Assembly: GCF_011045095.1 (NCBI RefSeq)
Contig: NZ_JAALDL010000008.1
Span: 124,001 to 188,000 of the forward strand
Reading direction: 5' to 3'
DNA length: 64,000 nucleotides
DNA from: Grimontia sedimenti
Lineage (GTDB): Bacteria > Pseudomonadota > Gammaproteobacteria > Enterobacterales > Vibrionaceae
The notes under the pieces are model-generated. The model did no database searches. It was not told where the DNA came from and worked only from the letters and a program-made list of their open reading frames with translations. The position numbers were made by a program, and so were the translations under genes. Of this stretch, positions 17,188 to 26,932 are shown one piece after another. Numbering within the stretch: position 1 is the first letter of the stretch; each line of letters begins with the position of its first letter.

Positions 17188-20100
17188 ATGCTGAGTAAGT
17201 TTTTTATTAGCAGACCCAAATTTGCTTTTGTTATCTCGATTGTCATGATGCTGGTGGGGCTTATCTCCATCAAGACCATGCCGGTGTCGGAATACCCAGA
17301 TATTACGCCACCTATGATCAACGTGATCGCGGTTTACCCTGGCGCGAGTGCCGAGACCATTGAAGAAGTGGTGGCTAAACCTATCGAAGCCGAGATTAAT
17401 GGCGTCGATAACATGCTCTACATGAGTGGCCGCGCGGCGAACGATGGCACCTATATGCTCCAGGTGACGTTCGAAATTGGTACTGATCTCGATCAGGCGC
17501 AGGTCATGGTGCAAAACCGGGTAGCCACGGCTTCCCGCAGCCTGCCGGATATCGTTAACCAGTTTGGTGTGCGTGTGAACAAAGCGGCCCCGGACTTCTT
17601 AATGGCTGTAGCGGTTAGCTCACCCAACGGGACGTTTGATGAGACCCTCCTGAACAACTGGACGGAAATCAACCTGATTGATGAACTGACCCGTATCGGA
17701 GGCGTATCTGAAGCTGTGCTTCTTGGGCCGACCTACGGTATGCGTATTTGGTTGGATGTCGACAAGATGGCTGCGCTGAACGTGACCACCAATGAAGTTC
17801 GCCTTGCCCTTCGTGACCAGAACCTTCAAATGCCAGTTGGCGCGGTTGGCGCAGGCCCGCACCTTGATGACACGCAAAAGCAAATCCCGTTGCTAACCAA
17901 AGGCCGTCTCAATGAAATTCACGAGTTCGCCAATATTATGGTGAAAACGGCGCCTGACGGTTCCAACATCTACCTCAACGATCTCGCTGAGATTGAGCTG
18001 GGTGATGCGCATTACAACGCGGCGACTTTCTACAACAAGGCCGAATCGGCGTTGATGTACATCACGCTGGCGCCGGGTGCCAATGCGTTGGAAACCGGTG
18101 AGCAGGTGAAAGCCTTATTGGAAAGCACTGACTACCCTTACGACGTGCAATACAACCTGCCGTTTGATATGACCACATTTGTTGAAGATTCCATCTCAGA
18201 CATCGTTGAAACGCTGGTGATTGCAGTGGTTCTGGTGGTGATCGTCACCTTCATCTTTCTTGGTGATTGGCGCGCAACCATCGTACCTATAGCGGCGATT
18301 CCTGTTTCTCTGGTGGGTTCATTCTTCTTCATGGATCTGTTGGGCTTCACCATCAATACCATCACACTGTTTGGCCTGATTCTGGCGATTGGTATTGTGG
18401 TTGATAACGCAATTCTGGTTATCGAAAATGTTGAACGAATTCTTCGTGAGAACAAGGACCTGACGCCAACTGAAGCCACATTGAAGTCGATGGAAGAAGT
18501 GACGGGTCCAATCGTTGCCTCTACGCTGGTCATGCTGGCAGTCTTCCTACCTGTTTCTATGTTGCCAGGGATTACGGGTCAGATGTTTGCGCAGTTTGGC
18601 TTGACCATCTGCATCGCACTGGTGATTTCAGGCATTAACGCACTTACCCTGTCTCCTGCGCTTTGTGCCATCTTCATGCGCCGCGTGGAGAAGCAACCCG
18701 CTTGGTTCATCGCGTTCAATCGAGGCTTCGAGCGCATTACAGCAGCTTACGGCAAGATGGTGACCTTGGTTGTCCGCAAAGCGGTTGTATTGTTTTCGGT
18801 GTTTGGTGGCACCTTAGCAGCAATGGTGATGCTGGGAAGCTCGATTCCTACAGCGTTTGTTGAAAGGGAAGATAAGGGCAACATGCTGGCAGTCGCGACC
18901 TTACCGGACGGCGCATCCCGCGCCAGAACGCAAGCCTTTGTCGATGACCTGCAAGAGATCATGCTGGCTGATCCGGCCGTTCAGGAAGTGGGCGGAGCAA
19001 CAGGCTTTGCGGCACTGTCTATGTCCTTCCAGCCGAATTCAGCGACCTTCTTTGTGAACCTGAAACCATGGGAAGAGCGCAAAGCACTTGATGGTCAGAA
19101 CGATGTGAACGCTGTAGCAGCGCGCCTGAACATGACGATGGCCTCACTCAAGGAAGGCATGGCGATGGCAATTGCGCCACCGGCAATTCCGGGTGTAGGG
19201 CAGGGTGAAAACCTGGAGTTCATGCTGCAAGACAGGGCTGGCGGTACAAAAGCAGATCTGGCAGCTGCAACATTCCAATTGATGATGGCAGCAAACCAAG
19301 CGCCAGAGTTGCAGGGTGTGTTCTCGCTATTTCGCGCCAACGTTCCTCATTACTACATTGATATCGACCGCGAAAAAGCGCGTCAGTACGGCATTCCTGT
19401 TTCGGTGATCAACGAAACACTGATGACTTACTTGGCGGGCTCACGCGTGAACGATTTCTCGATGTTTGGCCGCACCTACTACACCTTCTTGCAGGCGAAA
19501 ACGGAGCAAAGGGCAGATGTAGAGGATATCTCACGTATCCATGTTCGCTCTGCGGCAGGAGAGATGATTCCATTGTCAGCACTGGCAACACTGGAGCCAA
19601 AGCTGGATGCGGATGTCACCAATACCTACAACATGCTTTCTGCGACCAAGATGTTCGTGGGCGTTGCGCCGGGATACTCATCCGGTCAGGCAATCGCAGC
19701 CATGGAGCGTGTGGCAAATGAAGTGCTGCCCGAAGGCTACAGCTATGAGTGGACTTCTATGGCACTTCAGGAAAAAACGGCAGGGAATACCATCGCCATT
19801 GCATTGGTGGCGGCATTGGTCTTTATCTACCTGTTTTTGGTGGCGCAGTATGAATCATGGGCATTGCCTGTGGTGATCATCATTGCCGCACCGATGGCTG
19901 CGGTGGGAACCATGGTCGGTTTGTACCTGGCAGGTATGCCAATCACCCTTTACGCACAGATTGGTCTGGTACTTTTGATCTCCATGGCGGCAAGAAACTC
20001 CATCCTTATCGTTGAATTTGCGAAACTGAAGCGTGAGAGCGAAGGCAAGGACATCGAAACGGCAGCCATTCTTGGCGGAACCATGCGTTTCCGTGCCGTG

Positions 20101-20316
20101 AACATGACGTCCTGGTCATTCATTCTGGGTGTGTTGCCAATGGCTCTGGCATCAGGTGCCGGTGCTGTGGCTCAGAACAATATGGGTATCGCTTTGCTGG
20201 GCGGCATCCTATGTATTCTGGCTTTAGGTACCATCATCACGCCGGGGTTCTACGCCATCTTCCAGCGACTGAGGGAGAAGTTGAAAAAGGCGCCTCAAAT
20301 AGCAGCTACGGTTTAA
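17188..20316 (+). CDS. RND multidrug/solute efflux transporter (HAE1-like), atypical proton relay
   Basis: The 1042-residue protein has the 12-helix RND layout with two large periplasmic loops. The TM4 motif reads [13 protein letters not shown]: Asp406 matches AcrB Asp407, but Asn407 stands in place of AcrB Asp408. In TM10, [13 protein letters not shown] has Arg936 where AcrB has Lys940. Arg967 and Thr974 match AcrB Arg971 and Thr978. AcrB needs both aspartates and the lysine for proton transfer, so this pump either uses a changed relay or belongs to a subfamily with it. The gene is intact, so decay is unlikely. Substrates cannot be told. Confidence 0.93.
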   Translation: MLSKFFISRPKFAFVISIVMMLVGLISIKTMPVSEYPDITPPMINVIAVYPGASAETIEEVVAKPIEAEINGVDNMLYMSGRAANDGTYMLQVTFEIGTDLDQAQVMVQNRVATASRSLPDIVNQFGVRVNKAAPDFLMAVAVSSPNGTFDETLLNNWTEINLIDELTRIGGVSEAVLLGPTYGMRIWLDVDKMAALNVTTNEVRLALRDQNLQMPVGAVGAGPHLDDTQKQIPLLTKGRLNEIHEFANIMVKTAPDGSNIYLNDLAEIELGDAHYNAATFYNKAESALMYITLAPGANALETGEQVKALLESTDYPYDVQYNLPFDMTTFVEDSISDIVETLVIAVVLVVIVTFIFLGDWRATIVPIAAIPVSLVGSFFFMDLLGFTINTITLFGLILAIGIVVDNAILVIENVERILRENKDLTPTEATLKSMEEVTGPIVASTLVMLAVFLPVSMLPGITGQMFAQFGLTICIALVISGINALTLSPALCAIFMRRVEKQPAWFIAFNRGFERITAAYGKMVTLVVRKAVVLFSVFGGTLAAMVMLGSSIPTAFVEREDKGNMLAVATLPDGASRARTQAFVDDLQEIMLADPAVQEVGGATGFAALSMSFQPNSATFFVNLKPWEERKALDGQNDVNAVAARLNMTMASLKEGMAMAIAPPAIPGVGQGENLEFMLQDRAGGTKADLAAATFQLMMAANQAPELQGVFSLFRANVPHYYIDIDREKARQYGIPVSVINETLMTYLAGSRVNDFSMFGRTYYTFLQAKTEQRADVEDISRIHVRSAAGEMIPLSALATLEPKLDADVTNTYNMLSATKMFVGVAPGYSSGQAIAAMERVANEVLPEGYSYEWTSMALQEKTAGNTIAIALVAALVFIYLFLVAQYESWALPVVIIIAAPMAAVGTMVGLYLAGMPITLYAQIGLVLLISMAARNSILIVEFAKLKRESEGKDIETAAILGGTMRFRAVNMTSWSFILGVLPMALASGAGAVAQNNMGIALLGGILCILALGTIITPGFYAIFQRLREKLKKAPQIAATV

Positions 20317-20326
20317 AAAATACCAG

Positions 20327-20358
20327 AAAAATGCCGGGTTAATCCCCGGCATTTTTTA
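20327..20358 (+). terminator. rho-independent terminator of the efflux operon
   Basis: AAAAATGCCGGG pairs with CCCGGCATTTTT (20345-20356) and runs into T residues, 11 bp after the RND stop codon. Confidence 0.9.
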
Positions 20359-20462
20359 TTTCAACTCTCCAACAGCCCCTAGAAGTCTTCCACCAATAGC
20401 TAAAAAAAATAATGGTCGAAAAACACGTCATTTCGGCGTTTTTCTCCCGTTGATAGAGTGAA

Positions 20463-20523
20463 CTCAACCTTAAAAAACTCCCCGAATATTTTCGGGAAGT
20501 GAACACCATCCAATGAGGTTGAG
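20463..20523 (+). promoter_or_regulatory. 5' UTR hairpin masking the ribosome-binding site
   Basis: CTCAACCT (20463-20470) is the exact reverse complement of AGGTTGAG (20516-20523), which contains the likely Shine-Dalgarno sequence (GAGG) directly before ATG 20524. Between them is a second stem, CCCCGAA...TTCGGG. A nested fold of this kind would hide the ribosome-binding site. The pairing is seen; any regulatory effect is inference. Confidence 0.5.
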
Positions 20524-21285
20524 ATGAAGAAACGGTTGCTCTTATCACTATTAGTCGCGGGATGTTCTGCCACTGCAATGGCGCAGAATATTGATCCTTC
20601 CGACCTGACCAATGTTTACACCCAAGCTGCTTTTTTAGTGGGAGGGGACTCCACGTTAAAGCCAGTCACTATGGTCAGTGGCGGATATGACAATGGGCAC
20701 AAATTTGCGTTTTTGGGTGAGGCGACGTTTGGCGCGAAAGGCGAAGACGCAGATAACAAGTTCGGCCTGAATTACCGCGACTCCCGCGCGCAGTATTTTC
20801 ATGTCCTAGATGCAAACAACCGCTTTATTCCTTCGTTTGGAGTGTCGCTTGATTACATTCATCAAAAAACTGATTCAGTCACCACCAACCTGGCTGCGGT
20901 TGGGACTGTGGTGGGTGTTAATCCTTTGTATACACCAGGCTTTATGGTTTTTCCTATTGCTGCCTATGTAGACGGGGACATCAAAATTTCTGACCACAAA
21001 GCACAGGTTGATGGAGTCAGCCTTGCTCTGGCAGCGACACACCAAATTGGTGATACAGGGGCGTTTATCCTGCTCTGGCCAGAATACCAAAAGCTCACGG
21101 GTTATGGCCTTACCCTGACTAAAGCCAGCGCAAAGTTGTCTTTGAATGCTCCAATCACAACGAGCAGAAAGTTATGGGTCAATACCCGCCTTGACTACGG
21201 TCAGTCTGAAATGAAAGCCAATGACCTTGCCGCCATTAAATCTGATGACTCGCAGGTTTATATGGGCCTTCGTTACTTCTTCTAA
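20524..21285 (+). CDS. hypothetical exported/outer-membrane protein
   Basis: The 253-residue product has a signal peptide (MKKRLLLSLLVAGCSATAMA-Q). A Cys at residue 14 is within the signal, not at a good lipobox. The mature chain alternates polar and hydrophobic residues, has many Gly and aromatic residues and ends in Phe (GLRYFF), features of an outer-membrane beta-barrel. It lies 15 bp before a porin gene and is probably cotranscribed. I do not recognise the family. It could be a partner barrel or surface component of the porin. Confidence 0.7.
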   Translation: MKKRLLLSLLVAGCSATAMAQNIDPSDLTNVYTQAAFLVGGDSTLKPVTMVSGGYDNGHKFAFLGEATFGAKGEDADNKFGLNYRDSRAQYFHVLDANNRFIPSFGVSLDYIHQKTDSVTTNLAAVGTVVGVNPLYTPGFMVFPIAAYVDGDIKISDHKAQVDGVSLALAATHQIGDTGAFILLWPEYQKLTGYGLTLTKASAKLSLNAPITTSRKLWVNTRLDYGQSEMKANDLAAIKSDDSQVYMGLRYFF

Positions 21286-21300
21286 TTAGGTTTGAATACA

Positions 21301-22410
21301 ATGACAAATATTAATAAGAAAATCTTAATCCCTTTTGCGCTATTTCCTGTGATGGCATTTGCTGATGGTATTCAAGAAAACCCTGAGCAAGACATTATCG
21401 AGGTAGAAGAAATCCAATTAGCTGAAGTTCCCCCACCAAAAACGTTTGTAACGGGTCGTCTGCAATATAATGTGAGCAATATTCAAACCCGCGATGGTGC
21501 GCTCCCATCTCAAGACACAATTGGCTGGTTAGATGCGCGATTGGGTGCTCAGACCTATCAACCGATTGATCATGACCTGACCGCTTTCGGTATTATGGAG
21601 TTTGATATCAGCTCCAAAGAAGCCGTGGTGGGAATGGATAACAAGAAAAACGAGCTGATGCCACGCTATGTGTTTGCAGGTATTGATTCAAAAGAATACG
21701 GAAAGGTCTCTGTGGGCCGTGTAGGTTCTGGCTTGTTAGAGCTGGTGAACCTGACAGACTTTTTTGCCTTTAACGGCGGTGGTGAAACCATTGCATCGCG
21801 CGCATCAATGATTGATACAAGCGCATCTGGTGTAACCCGTCAGGACAACACTATTGAGTACGGGCATAAAATTGGCGGACTGACCTTCTCCACTGGTTAC
21901 ATCATGGATTCTGGCGTGTTCAGTGATACTGGGGTAGATAAGGGGTTCAATGGTGCGCTGAGCTACAACTTTACCCTGTCTGAACTCAGTCATGTGAAGC
22001 CAGTCGTCGCGTTCCAGAAAACCTATGCTGCGGATCGCGCGGACAATGATGCCGATAGTTACACCTTCTGGGGTATAGGTGCAGAGTATTATTATGCTGA
22101 CTTTGGTACGTCCTTTATCTATTCCGAAGACAAGCTTGATGGGACGTTGCAAGATCTGGGTACCAACAAAGGTTTGGAAACCATGGTGCGTTGGACAGGG
22201 TTCGATAAGCTGGATCTTCGTGCGGGCTATTTCATGCAGAAAAATGATGTGTATGGCGACAAGATGATCAATGACATTGTGTTTGATGCTCACTATTTCC
22301 TATCACCAAAGATGCGTTTGATTGGCGAATACAGCTTCAGAAATGCAGATGAGATCGGTTCTGAATCAGGCAAAAACAAGAAGACTTCTTCTATCTTGCC
22401 TTCCGATTGA
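21301..22410 (+). CDS. Gram-negative general porin-type outer-membrane protein
   Basis: From ATG 21301 (TTAGG 10 nt upstream) the 369-residue product begins with signal KILIPFALFPVMAFA-DG. A short acidic segment (DIIEVEEIQLAE) precedes the barrel. TM-strand patterns such as GRLQYNVSN, YVFAGIDSKEYGKVSVGRVG (typical porin loop/strand), LTFSTGYIMDSG and LDLRAGYFM fit a 16-strand porin. It does not end with Phe: the tail SGKNKKTSSILPSD follows a strand ending YSFRN, which is unusual. The gene ends with a terminator. Confidence 0.75.
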   Translation: MTNINKKILIPFALFPVMAFADGIQENPEQDIIEVEEIQLAEVPPPKTFVTGRLQYNVSNIQTRDGALPSQDTIGWLDARLGAQTYQPIDHDLTAFGIMEFDISSKEAVVGMDNKKNELMPRYVFAGIDSKEYGKVSVGRVGSGLLELVNLTDFFAFNGGGETIASRASMIDTSASGVTRQDNTIEYGHKIGGLTFSTGYIMDSGVFSDTGVDKGFNGALSYNFTLSELSHVKPVVAFQKTYAADRADNDADSYTFWGIGAEYYYADFGTSFIYSEDKLDGTLQDLGTNKGLETMVRWTGFDKLDLRAGYFMQKNDVYGDKMINDIVFDAHYFLSPKMRLIGEYSFRNADEIGSESGKNKKTSSILPSD

Positions 22411-22422
22411 ACTTCTAAACGA

Positions 22423-22446
22423 AAAAAGCCACCAAGGTGGCTTTTT
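22423..22446 (+). terminator. rho-independent terminator
   Basis: AAAAAGCCACC pairs with GGTGGCTTTTT over a 2-base loop, between the porin gene and the convergent MarR gene. Confidence 0.88.
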
Positions 22447-22460
22447 CTTTCTTTTCCAAA

Positions 22461-22901
22461 TCAGTCAATGCTGATGAACATGGCAGTCAATGACTTTTCG
22501 AACTCTGCCTTTTTCTGCTCCTGTTGTTCATCATCGGTGTAGCCGAGGTTTTCCAGCGCTTTCTGGTAAAGCTTATTTGAACGGGCGTGATATTCGTCGA
22601 TCAATGCCTGGCCCTGTTCTGTTATGGCGACACGCTTTTTCACCCGTGCAGAATCTTCATCAATCTGCTCAATGGTGACCATCTCATCGGTCACTAACTT
22701 CTTCACCGAAGCATTGATTCGGGAAGTGTTCAGTCTCATCGCTTTGGCCAGCTCATACTGTGTGCATCCGTCAGTGTTGAAACTGATGTGCTGCAACACG
22801 AAAAACTCGTTGAGTGACACCTTGCCTGGGTAAACCGCCAACACAATGTCTTTAAGCTCAAGAATGACGCGATACATCTTGTATGCATTACTGATGTTCA
22901 T
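22461..22901 (-). CDS. MarR-family transcriptional regulator
   Basis: The 146-residue protein has a winged helix: SLNEFFVLQHISFNTDGCTQ (first helices), ELAKAMRLNTSRINASVKKL (recognition helix, about 57-76), and the wing with ARVKKRVAITEQGQALI. MarR proteins are dimeric repressors that release DNA on binding small phenolic or other ligands. It faces the porin operon and diverges from the amidohydrolase at 23112, so it could regulate either. Confidence 0.82.
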   Translation of the reverse strand: MNISNAYKMYRVILELKDIVLAVYPGKVSLNEFFVLQHISFNTDGCTQYELAKAMRLNTSRINASVKKLVTDEMVTIEQIDEDSARVKKRVAITEQGQALIDEYHARSNKLYQKALENLGYTDDEQQEQKKAEFEKSLTAMFISID

Positions 22902-23111
22902 GTTGTTCCTTACTTATCACTATCGCCGAGATGATATCAAAGTTATTAAGTGCTATGTGATTTCGAGATCAAAGATGCAATCAGTGACATAGTCGAGTGC
23001 TGACTTTTCAGATGCCTCGGATTCTTTATGACTGAAAATTAGAGCGATTTTCAAAAACTGCCAGATCTTTAGAATTTAAACAAATCGTTAAAGCTCTTAT
23101 GCAGGTATCCA

Positions 23112-24803
23112 ATGAATAAAAATAAACTGTTCAAACTACTACCAATAGCGGCAATTCTGGCGACGGCGGGTTGTACAAAAGATAACGAAGTAGCAGGGCC
23201 TGAAGCCGTGATTTACACCAATGGCGACATCCTGACCATGAACAAAGCGGCACCTAACGCAGAAGCGGTGGTGGTGGTTGGTGAAGATATTGTCGCAGTG
23301 GGTAGCCTGTCTGATCTTCAGAAAGAGTGGAACAACCACACCATTTTTGACCTTCAGGGCAAGACGCTGATGCCTGGTTTGGTAGAAACCCATCACCACA
23401 TCATGATGGAAGCGGCGATGATGGACTTCCTCGATATGAGCTATCAGGCTGAGCCTGATTTCGACAAGATGTTGGAAATCTTCGCGGCGGGCCAGCCTCT
23501 TGCGGAAGACAACGCATTTATGCCGGGCTGGGTGATTGGCCTTGGTTGGGATGCAGGTAAACACGGCCGTGTTCCAACGTTGGAAGAACGCGATGCTCTG
23601 TTCCCGGACACGCCAGTATTCGTTGCCATGCAAGGTCATGGTGGTTGGTACAACAGCAAAGGCATGGAGCTTAAAGGCATTACCAAGGACAAAGAGCCAC
23701 CTCGTGACAGTGCCTATGTGAAAGATGAAAACGGTGAATTGACAGGAGAAATCAGCGGTCTGTATGCCGTACTGGAAGCTATTGGCAGCTATCCGGGACC
23801 ACGCTTAGACACCGCAGTAAAAGCAACCCACAAAGCGGCATCACAAGGCTTTACCACGGTTTCTGATATCGGTGCCGATAACGTTGATAACCTGAAAGTC
23901 CTGTCTGAAGCGTCTTTGGATGAAAACTTTAATGTCCGTGTCGCTGTTGGCGTAACCAATGCAGATGGCTATCTGGATATCCTGAGCAACCGCGCGGATT
24001 TCGAAACTGACAAGGTTTGGATCAGCCAGACCAAGATGTGGCTGGATGGCGCAGTCCACGGCGGCAACATTTACACGGATCTGGAATACCAGAACGATGC
24101 CTACAAGCACAACAAACTGGCGCCTTGGGGCACGCAGGAAATGTTTAACGATGTGGCATGGAACTCTGTGCTGAACGGTGTGAACTACTCATTCCATGCG
24201 AATGGCAATCTTAGTCTGGAAATGGGTCTAAACGCGGTGGAATATGCACGTGAGCGTGCTAAAGCTGAAGGCATTGATGACACCAACTTCAAAGGTCAGG
24301 CGATTCACCTTTCTATCTCAACGCCAGAGCAATATGCGCGTATGGCTGAGCTGGGTGTAGAACCGACCTTTATTATCGGCCATACCTACTGGGCGGGCGG
24401 TCAAATCATGAACCAGTACTTCCTGAAACATGCTCAGGACTACATGTTCCGTGTTAACACAGCGTTTGAAGCGGGTTTGCCAGTCAGCCTCCACAACGAT
24501 GCACCTGTAACGCCGGCATTGCCTTGGTTGGGCATTGAAACCTCGGTGACCCGAGTGACAGAAGACGGGAATTTACTCAACCCTTCTGAAGCGATCACGG
24601 TTCAGCAGGCACTGGAAGCTTATACTATCAACGGCGCTATTCAGTTTGGTGTAGACGACATGACAGGTTCGTTGGAGCCAGGTAAGCGTGCTGATATGAT
24701 TGTTATCGACCGCAACCCGCTGAAAGTAGAACCAGATACAATTCGTGATACTCAAGTCGAAATCACCATCTTCGAAGGCCGAGTGGTTTACGAAAGAAGT
24801 TAA
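23112..24803 (+). CDS. amidohydrolase family lipoprotein (YtcJ-like)
   Basis: The 563-residue protein starts with a lipoprotein signal ending ATAGC (Cys21), so it should be membrane-anchored. It has an amidohydrolase_3 domain: HTIFDLQGKTLMPGL leads into ETHHHIMME (His94/His96, metal ligands), SQTKMWLDGAVHGG (the region of the bridging lysine), HANGN and LHNDAPVTPALPW (acidic ligand), and the C-terminal strand GSLEPGKRADMIVIDRNPL. Enzymes of this type hydrolyse amides or related bonds with metals. YtcJ-type members are poorly characterised. A terminator follows, then a lipoprotein relic. Confidence 0.85.
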   Translation: MNKNKLFKLLPIAAILATAGCTKDNEVAGPEAVIYTNGDILTMNKAAPNAEAVVVVGEDIVAVGSLSDLQKEWNNHTIFDLQGKTLMPGLVETHHHIMMEAAMMDFLDMSYQAEPDFDKMLEIFAAGQPLAEDNAFMPGWVIGLGWDAGKHGRVPTLEERDALFPDTPVFVAMQGHGGWYNSKGMELKGITKDKEPPRDSAYVKDENGELTGEISGLYAVLEAIGSYPGPRLDTAVKATHKAASQGFTTVSDIGADNVDNLKVLSEASLDENFNVRVAVGVTNADGYLDILSNRADFETDKVWISQTKMWLDGAVHGGNIYTDLEYQNDAYKHNKLAPWGTQEMFNDVAWNSVLNGVNYSFHANGNLSLEMGLNAVEYARERAKAEGIDDTNFKGQAIHLSISTPEQYARMAELGVEPTFIIGHTYWAGGQIMNQYFLKHAQDYMFRVNTAFEAGLPVSLHNDAPVTPALPWLGIETSVTRVTEDGNLLNPSEAITVQQALEAYTINGAIQFGVDDMTGSLEPGKRADMIVIDRNPLKVEPDTIRDTQVEITIFEGRVVYERS

Positions 24804-24837
24804 GTAACAAGTGGCACGAAATAAATAATCCACGTGA

Positions 24838-24866
24838 AAGGCCTGCAAACAAGCGGGCCTTTCGTT
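24838..24866 (+). terminator. rho-independent terminator
   Basis: AAAGGCC pairs with GGCCTTT (stem extended by TGC/GCG) and runs into CGTTTT. It ends the amidohydrolase transcript. Confidence 0.7.
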
Positions 24867-24885
24867 TTAAGCAGAGGCAAGAAAA

Positions 24886-25313
24886 ATGACCGCAAGATTG
24901 TTGTTTATCATCCTAGTTGGCGTTTTCATCACAGGTTGCTCTGGTCCCAAATACACAGCGTCGCCAATCAGCGAAGCGAATCAAAGCAAAGCGCTGAAGT
25001 TACTATCGTGGAGCATCCAGCGACCCGCAGTGTGTTTCTCGATAACATGCTGACGTGGTGTATGGATGAAGGCAAAAAGTGCAAAGTGGCGAAACCCAAT
25101 ACCACGCCTGATTCAAGTGAACTGACCCTGACATATATCTCCCGCTGGAGTTGGGACATCCGAACCTTTGTTGCTGATGCGAAAATCAAAGCCTACAAGA
25201 ATGATGCCCAAGTGGGAGAAGTAGAATTTAAAGCGCCGAACCACGCTACATTCTCGAAGTATGGTGATGACAACAAACGTATTCAGGCCATGATGGATAT
25301 ATTGTTTGGGTGA
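24886..25313 (+). pseudogene. Sbal_3080-type lipoprotein gene with a single-base frameshift
   Basis: ATG 24886 (AGAGG 8 nt upstream) opens MTARLLFIILVGVFITGCSG, a lipoprotein signal with lipobox ITGC. After EANQSK the frame is wrong and soon hits a stop. The -1 frame then continues SAEVTIVEHPATRSVFLD... to FG at 25313, with TYISRWSWDIRTF and DAKIKAYKNDAQVGE, which I recognise as the Sbal_3080 lipoprotein family (function unknown). One extra A in the run near 24990 would restore the frame. It may be a real mutation, or a homopolymer error in the assembly. Confidence 0.75.
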
Positions 25314-25363
25314 ATAACCGTTTCTGAAGCGCAACAGAAGTTGAGCGCCGGAGAGTACTGAAG

Positions 25364-25389
25364 AAAAAGCCCGCAATTGCGGGCTTTTT
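25364..25389 (+). terminator. rho-independent terminator
   Basis: AAAAAGCCCGCAA is followed directly by its exact reverse complement TTGCGGGCTTTTT, a 13-bp stem with no spare loop bases. Confidence 0.9.
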
Positions 25390-25450
25390 CTCGCCTGCAG
25401 CTTTTTAGCGACCGATTCTTACCGCATTCTTCAAGTAGAAAATCATCGAT

Positions 25451-25497
25451 TGCTATCAACAGCGAGACACTTGGTTACGACATTTCATGCATATAGT
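25451..25497 (+). promoter_or_regulatory. shared upstream element and -10 box of the first GTPase-like gene
   Basis: TGCTATCAACAGCGAGACA (25451-25469) differs by one base from a site at 26933. TATAGT, a good -10 box, follows 41 bp from its start (25492-25497). The element is just upstream of where a -35 would be, which suits an activator site. Shared ancestry of the two promoters is an alternative. Confidence 0.55.
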
Positions 25498-25544
25498 GGT
25501 GGATGGTTCCGTTGTGAATCTGATTGAAGAGGAGAACCACCACC

Positions 25545-26576
25545 ATGCAGGGAAACCACTATGTCGATAGTCAGTTGTTCAAAAAACTGAGCGCCTTAAA
25601 AGATGAGAATGCCAATTCACCTACGCCCGACTATATCTTCTTTGACCGCGTGCTTAGCCAGGTCGAAAACAGTGTTGAAATGGAACATGGGTACAAAGCG
25701 AGATTGAAGCGCCGCCTTCAGGTGCTCGCCGATGAATCATTAAACGTTCTCGTGCTCGGCTCGCCTCAAACAGGCAAATCTGCCATGCTTTCAGCGATGT
25801 TTGGAGAAAGGGATTGGTCTCGCCCGGCCAACGAGATTCAGCGTACAGAGCTCAACCGAGTGACGCTTTGGGAAGCCAACCTTCCGGACTACAGCCCAGA
25901 ATCTAAGCCGCTAATACAGGAACTGTCTGCGCTATTGTCTGAAACCGATGACCACAACAAACCACTGATTGATCTGGTCATGGTGGTGCTTGATGCCTCC
26001 TCCAGCAATATTGACGATAGTTACCTTGATATCTGCCGCACGATCATCCCTATGATGGGCAGAAACGCTGATGGTCGATTGATGGTGCTTTTCAGCAAGT
26101 GCGACAAAGTTGCTCATGCCATTCGTGGAGAGTACGTAAAAGATGTGATGCCGATGGATGCAGAGATCTGGTTAGATTGCACAGCAGCCACGCTTCGGTA
26201 TCGACTGATTGACAACGCAGGTGTTCAGACCCGTCCTTTGGCCTTCAGTGCCGAAGCGGGAGAGTCCCCAAGTGGCCGTCCTTTCAACTTGCTAAAACTT
26301 CTGGCCCGCACGATGGAAATCTTACCCGAAGACAAAGCGCTGACCTTGCTCAATCATGTTCTCAGCCGTGGGGATGACCACTGGCGTGAGCATGATGACA
26401 ACTTGCTGTATCTGCAGCTCATTGAAAATGCCTGCTTCGATGCCATCCATCTTGGCGCGCACGATGGTGATCGTTTCGGTGGTCAGCTAGGTGCGTTTTT
26501 GGGGCGTCATGGCCGTGCGCTTGGAAACATTGTTTCAGACGAAATCCGCAGTCAATTGCATACCCAAATAACCTGA
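25545..26576 (+). CDS. P-loop GTPase-like protein with degenerate G motifs (paralogue A)
   Basis: From ATG 25545 (AGAGGAGA upstream) the protein has 343 residues. A Walker A LGSPQTGKS (71-79) follows a helical N-terminus. LIDLVMVVLDASSSNIDD (141-158) is the usual strand before the effector region. The G3 DxxG is absent (EANL at 110-113) and G4 reads SKCD (184-187) instead of NKxD. The C-terminus carries GDRFGGQLGAFLGRHGRALG (308-327), shared with the gene at 27083. This is the layout of YfjP-like GTPases. GTP hydrolysis may be weakened. Function unknown. Confidence 0.72.
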   Translation: MQGNHYVDSQLFKKLSALKDENANSPTPDYIFFDRVLSQVENSVEMEHGYKARLKRRLQVLADESLNVLVLGSPQTGKSAMLSAMFGERDWSRPANEIQRTELNRVTLWEANLPDYSPESKPLIQELSALLSETDDHNKPLIDLVMVVLDASSSNIDDSYLDICRTIIPMMGRNADGRLMVLFSKCDKVAHAIRGEYVKDVMPMDAEIWLDCTAATLRYRLIDNAGVQTRPLAFSAEAGESPSGRPFNLLKLLARTMEILPEDKALTLLNHVLSRGDDHWREHDDNLLYLQLIENACFDAIHLGAHDGDRFGGQLGAFLGRHGRALGNIVSDEIRSQLHTQIT

Positions 26577-26826
26577 AGATACTTGTATTCAGAGGTCATC
26601 AATGCGTTCAATTCGAGGCAAATTTCGCGAGGAATAGTGGTTCTATTTCCGTGGAATTTAACGACGAAGTGGGCGCATTGAGGCCCTCCCTCCGGGCGAG
26701 TTGACTGACGCCGTGCTCTTTGTTGTTCCTTTTTGATGGAGGTGACTACACCTGCAAAGGAACGCCGCGATCACAACGCCAGTCAATCTCGCTGAATTCT
26801 GCATCTTCAGGTTGTTTGGGTATTAT
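26561..26826. repeat. palindrome-flanked MITE-like element, about 266 bp
   Basis: The left end ACCCAAATAACCTGAAGAT (26561-26579) and right end ATCTTCAGGTTGTTTGGGT are reverse complements with one mismatch. The left end includes the last codons and the stop (TGA) of paralogue A, so the C-terminus of that protein (TQIT) is encoded by the repeat. The interior has no ORF. Similar ends occur, from memory, in other Vibrionaceae intergenic repeats. Confidence 0.6.
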
Positions 26827-26844
26827 TTCCATATAAATCTCCAA

Positions 26845-26870
26845 AAGGGCTCATAACTTCGTGAGCCCTT
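26845..26870. terminator. hairpin, probable terminator
   Basis: AAGGGCTCA pairs with TGAGCCCTT over an 8-base loop. There is no long T-run after it, but A-rich and T-rich flanks on either side; it separates the two GTPase-like genes. Confidence 0.5.
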
Positions 26871-26932
26871 AACTTCCCTAGTTTCATTAGCTTCAAACCG
26901 CACATCATTCCCTAAGTAAACAAATTGTTAAA

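Noticed and set aside
24985-24997. Programmed -1 frameshift joining the two frames of the lipoprotein
   Set aside because: There is no heptamer of the X XXY YYZ kind, only CAAAGCAAAGC, and no clear downstream structure. A lost A is simpler.
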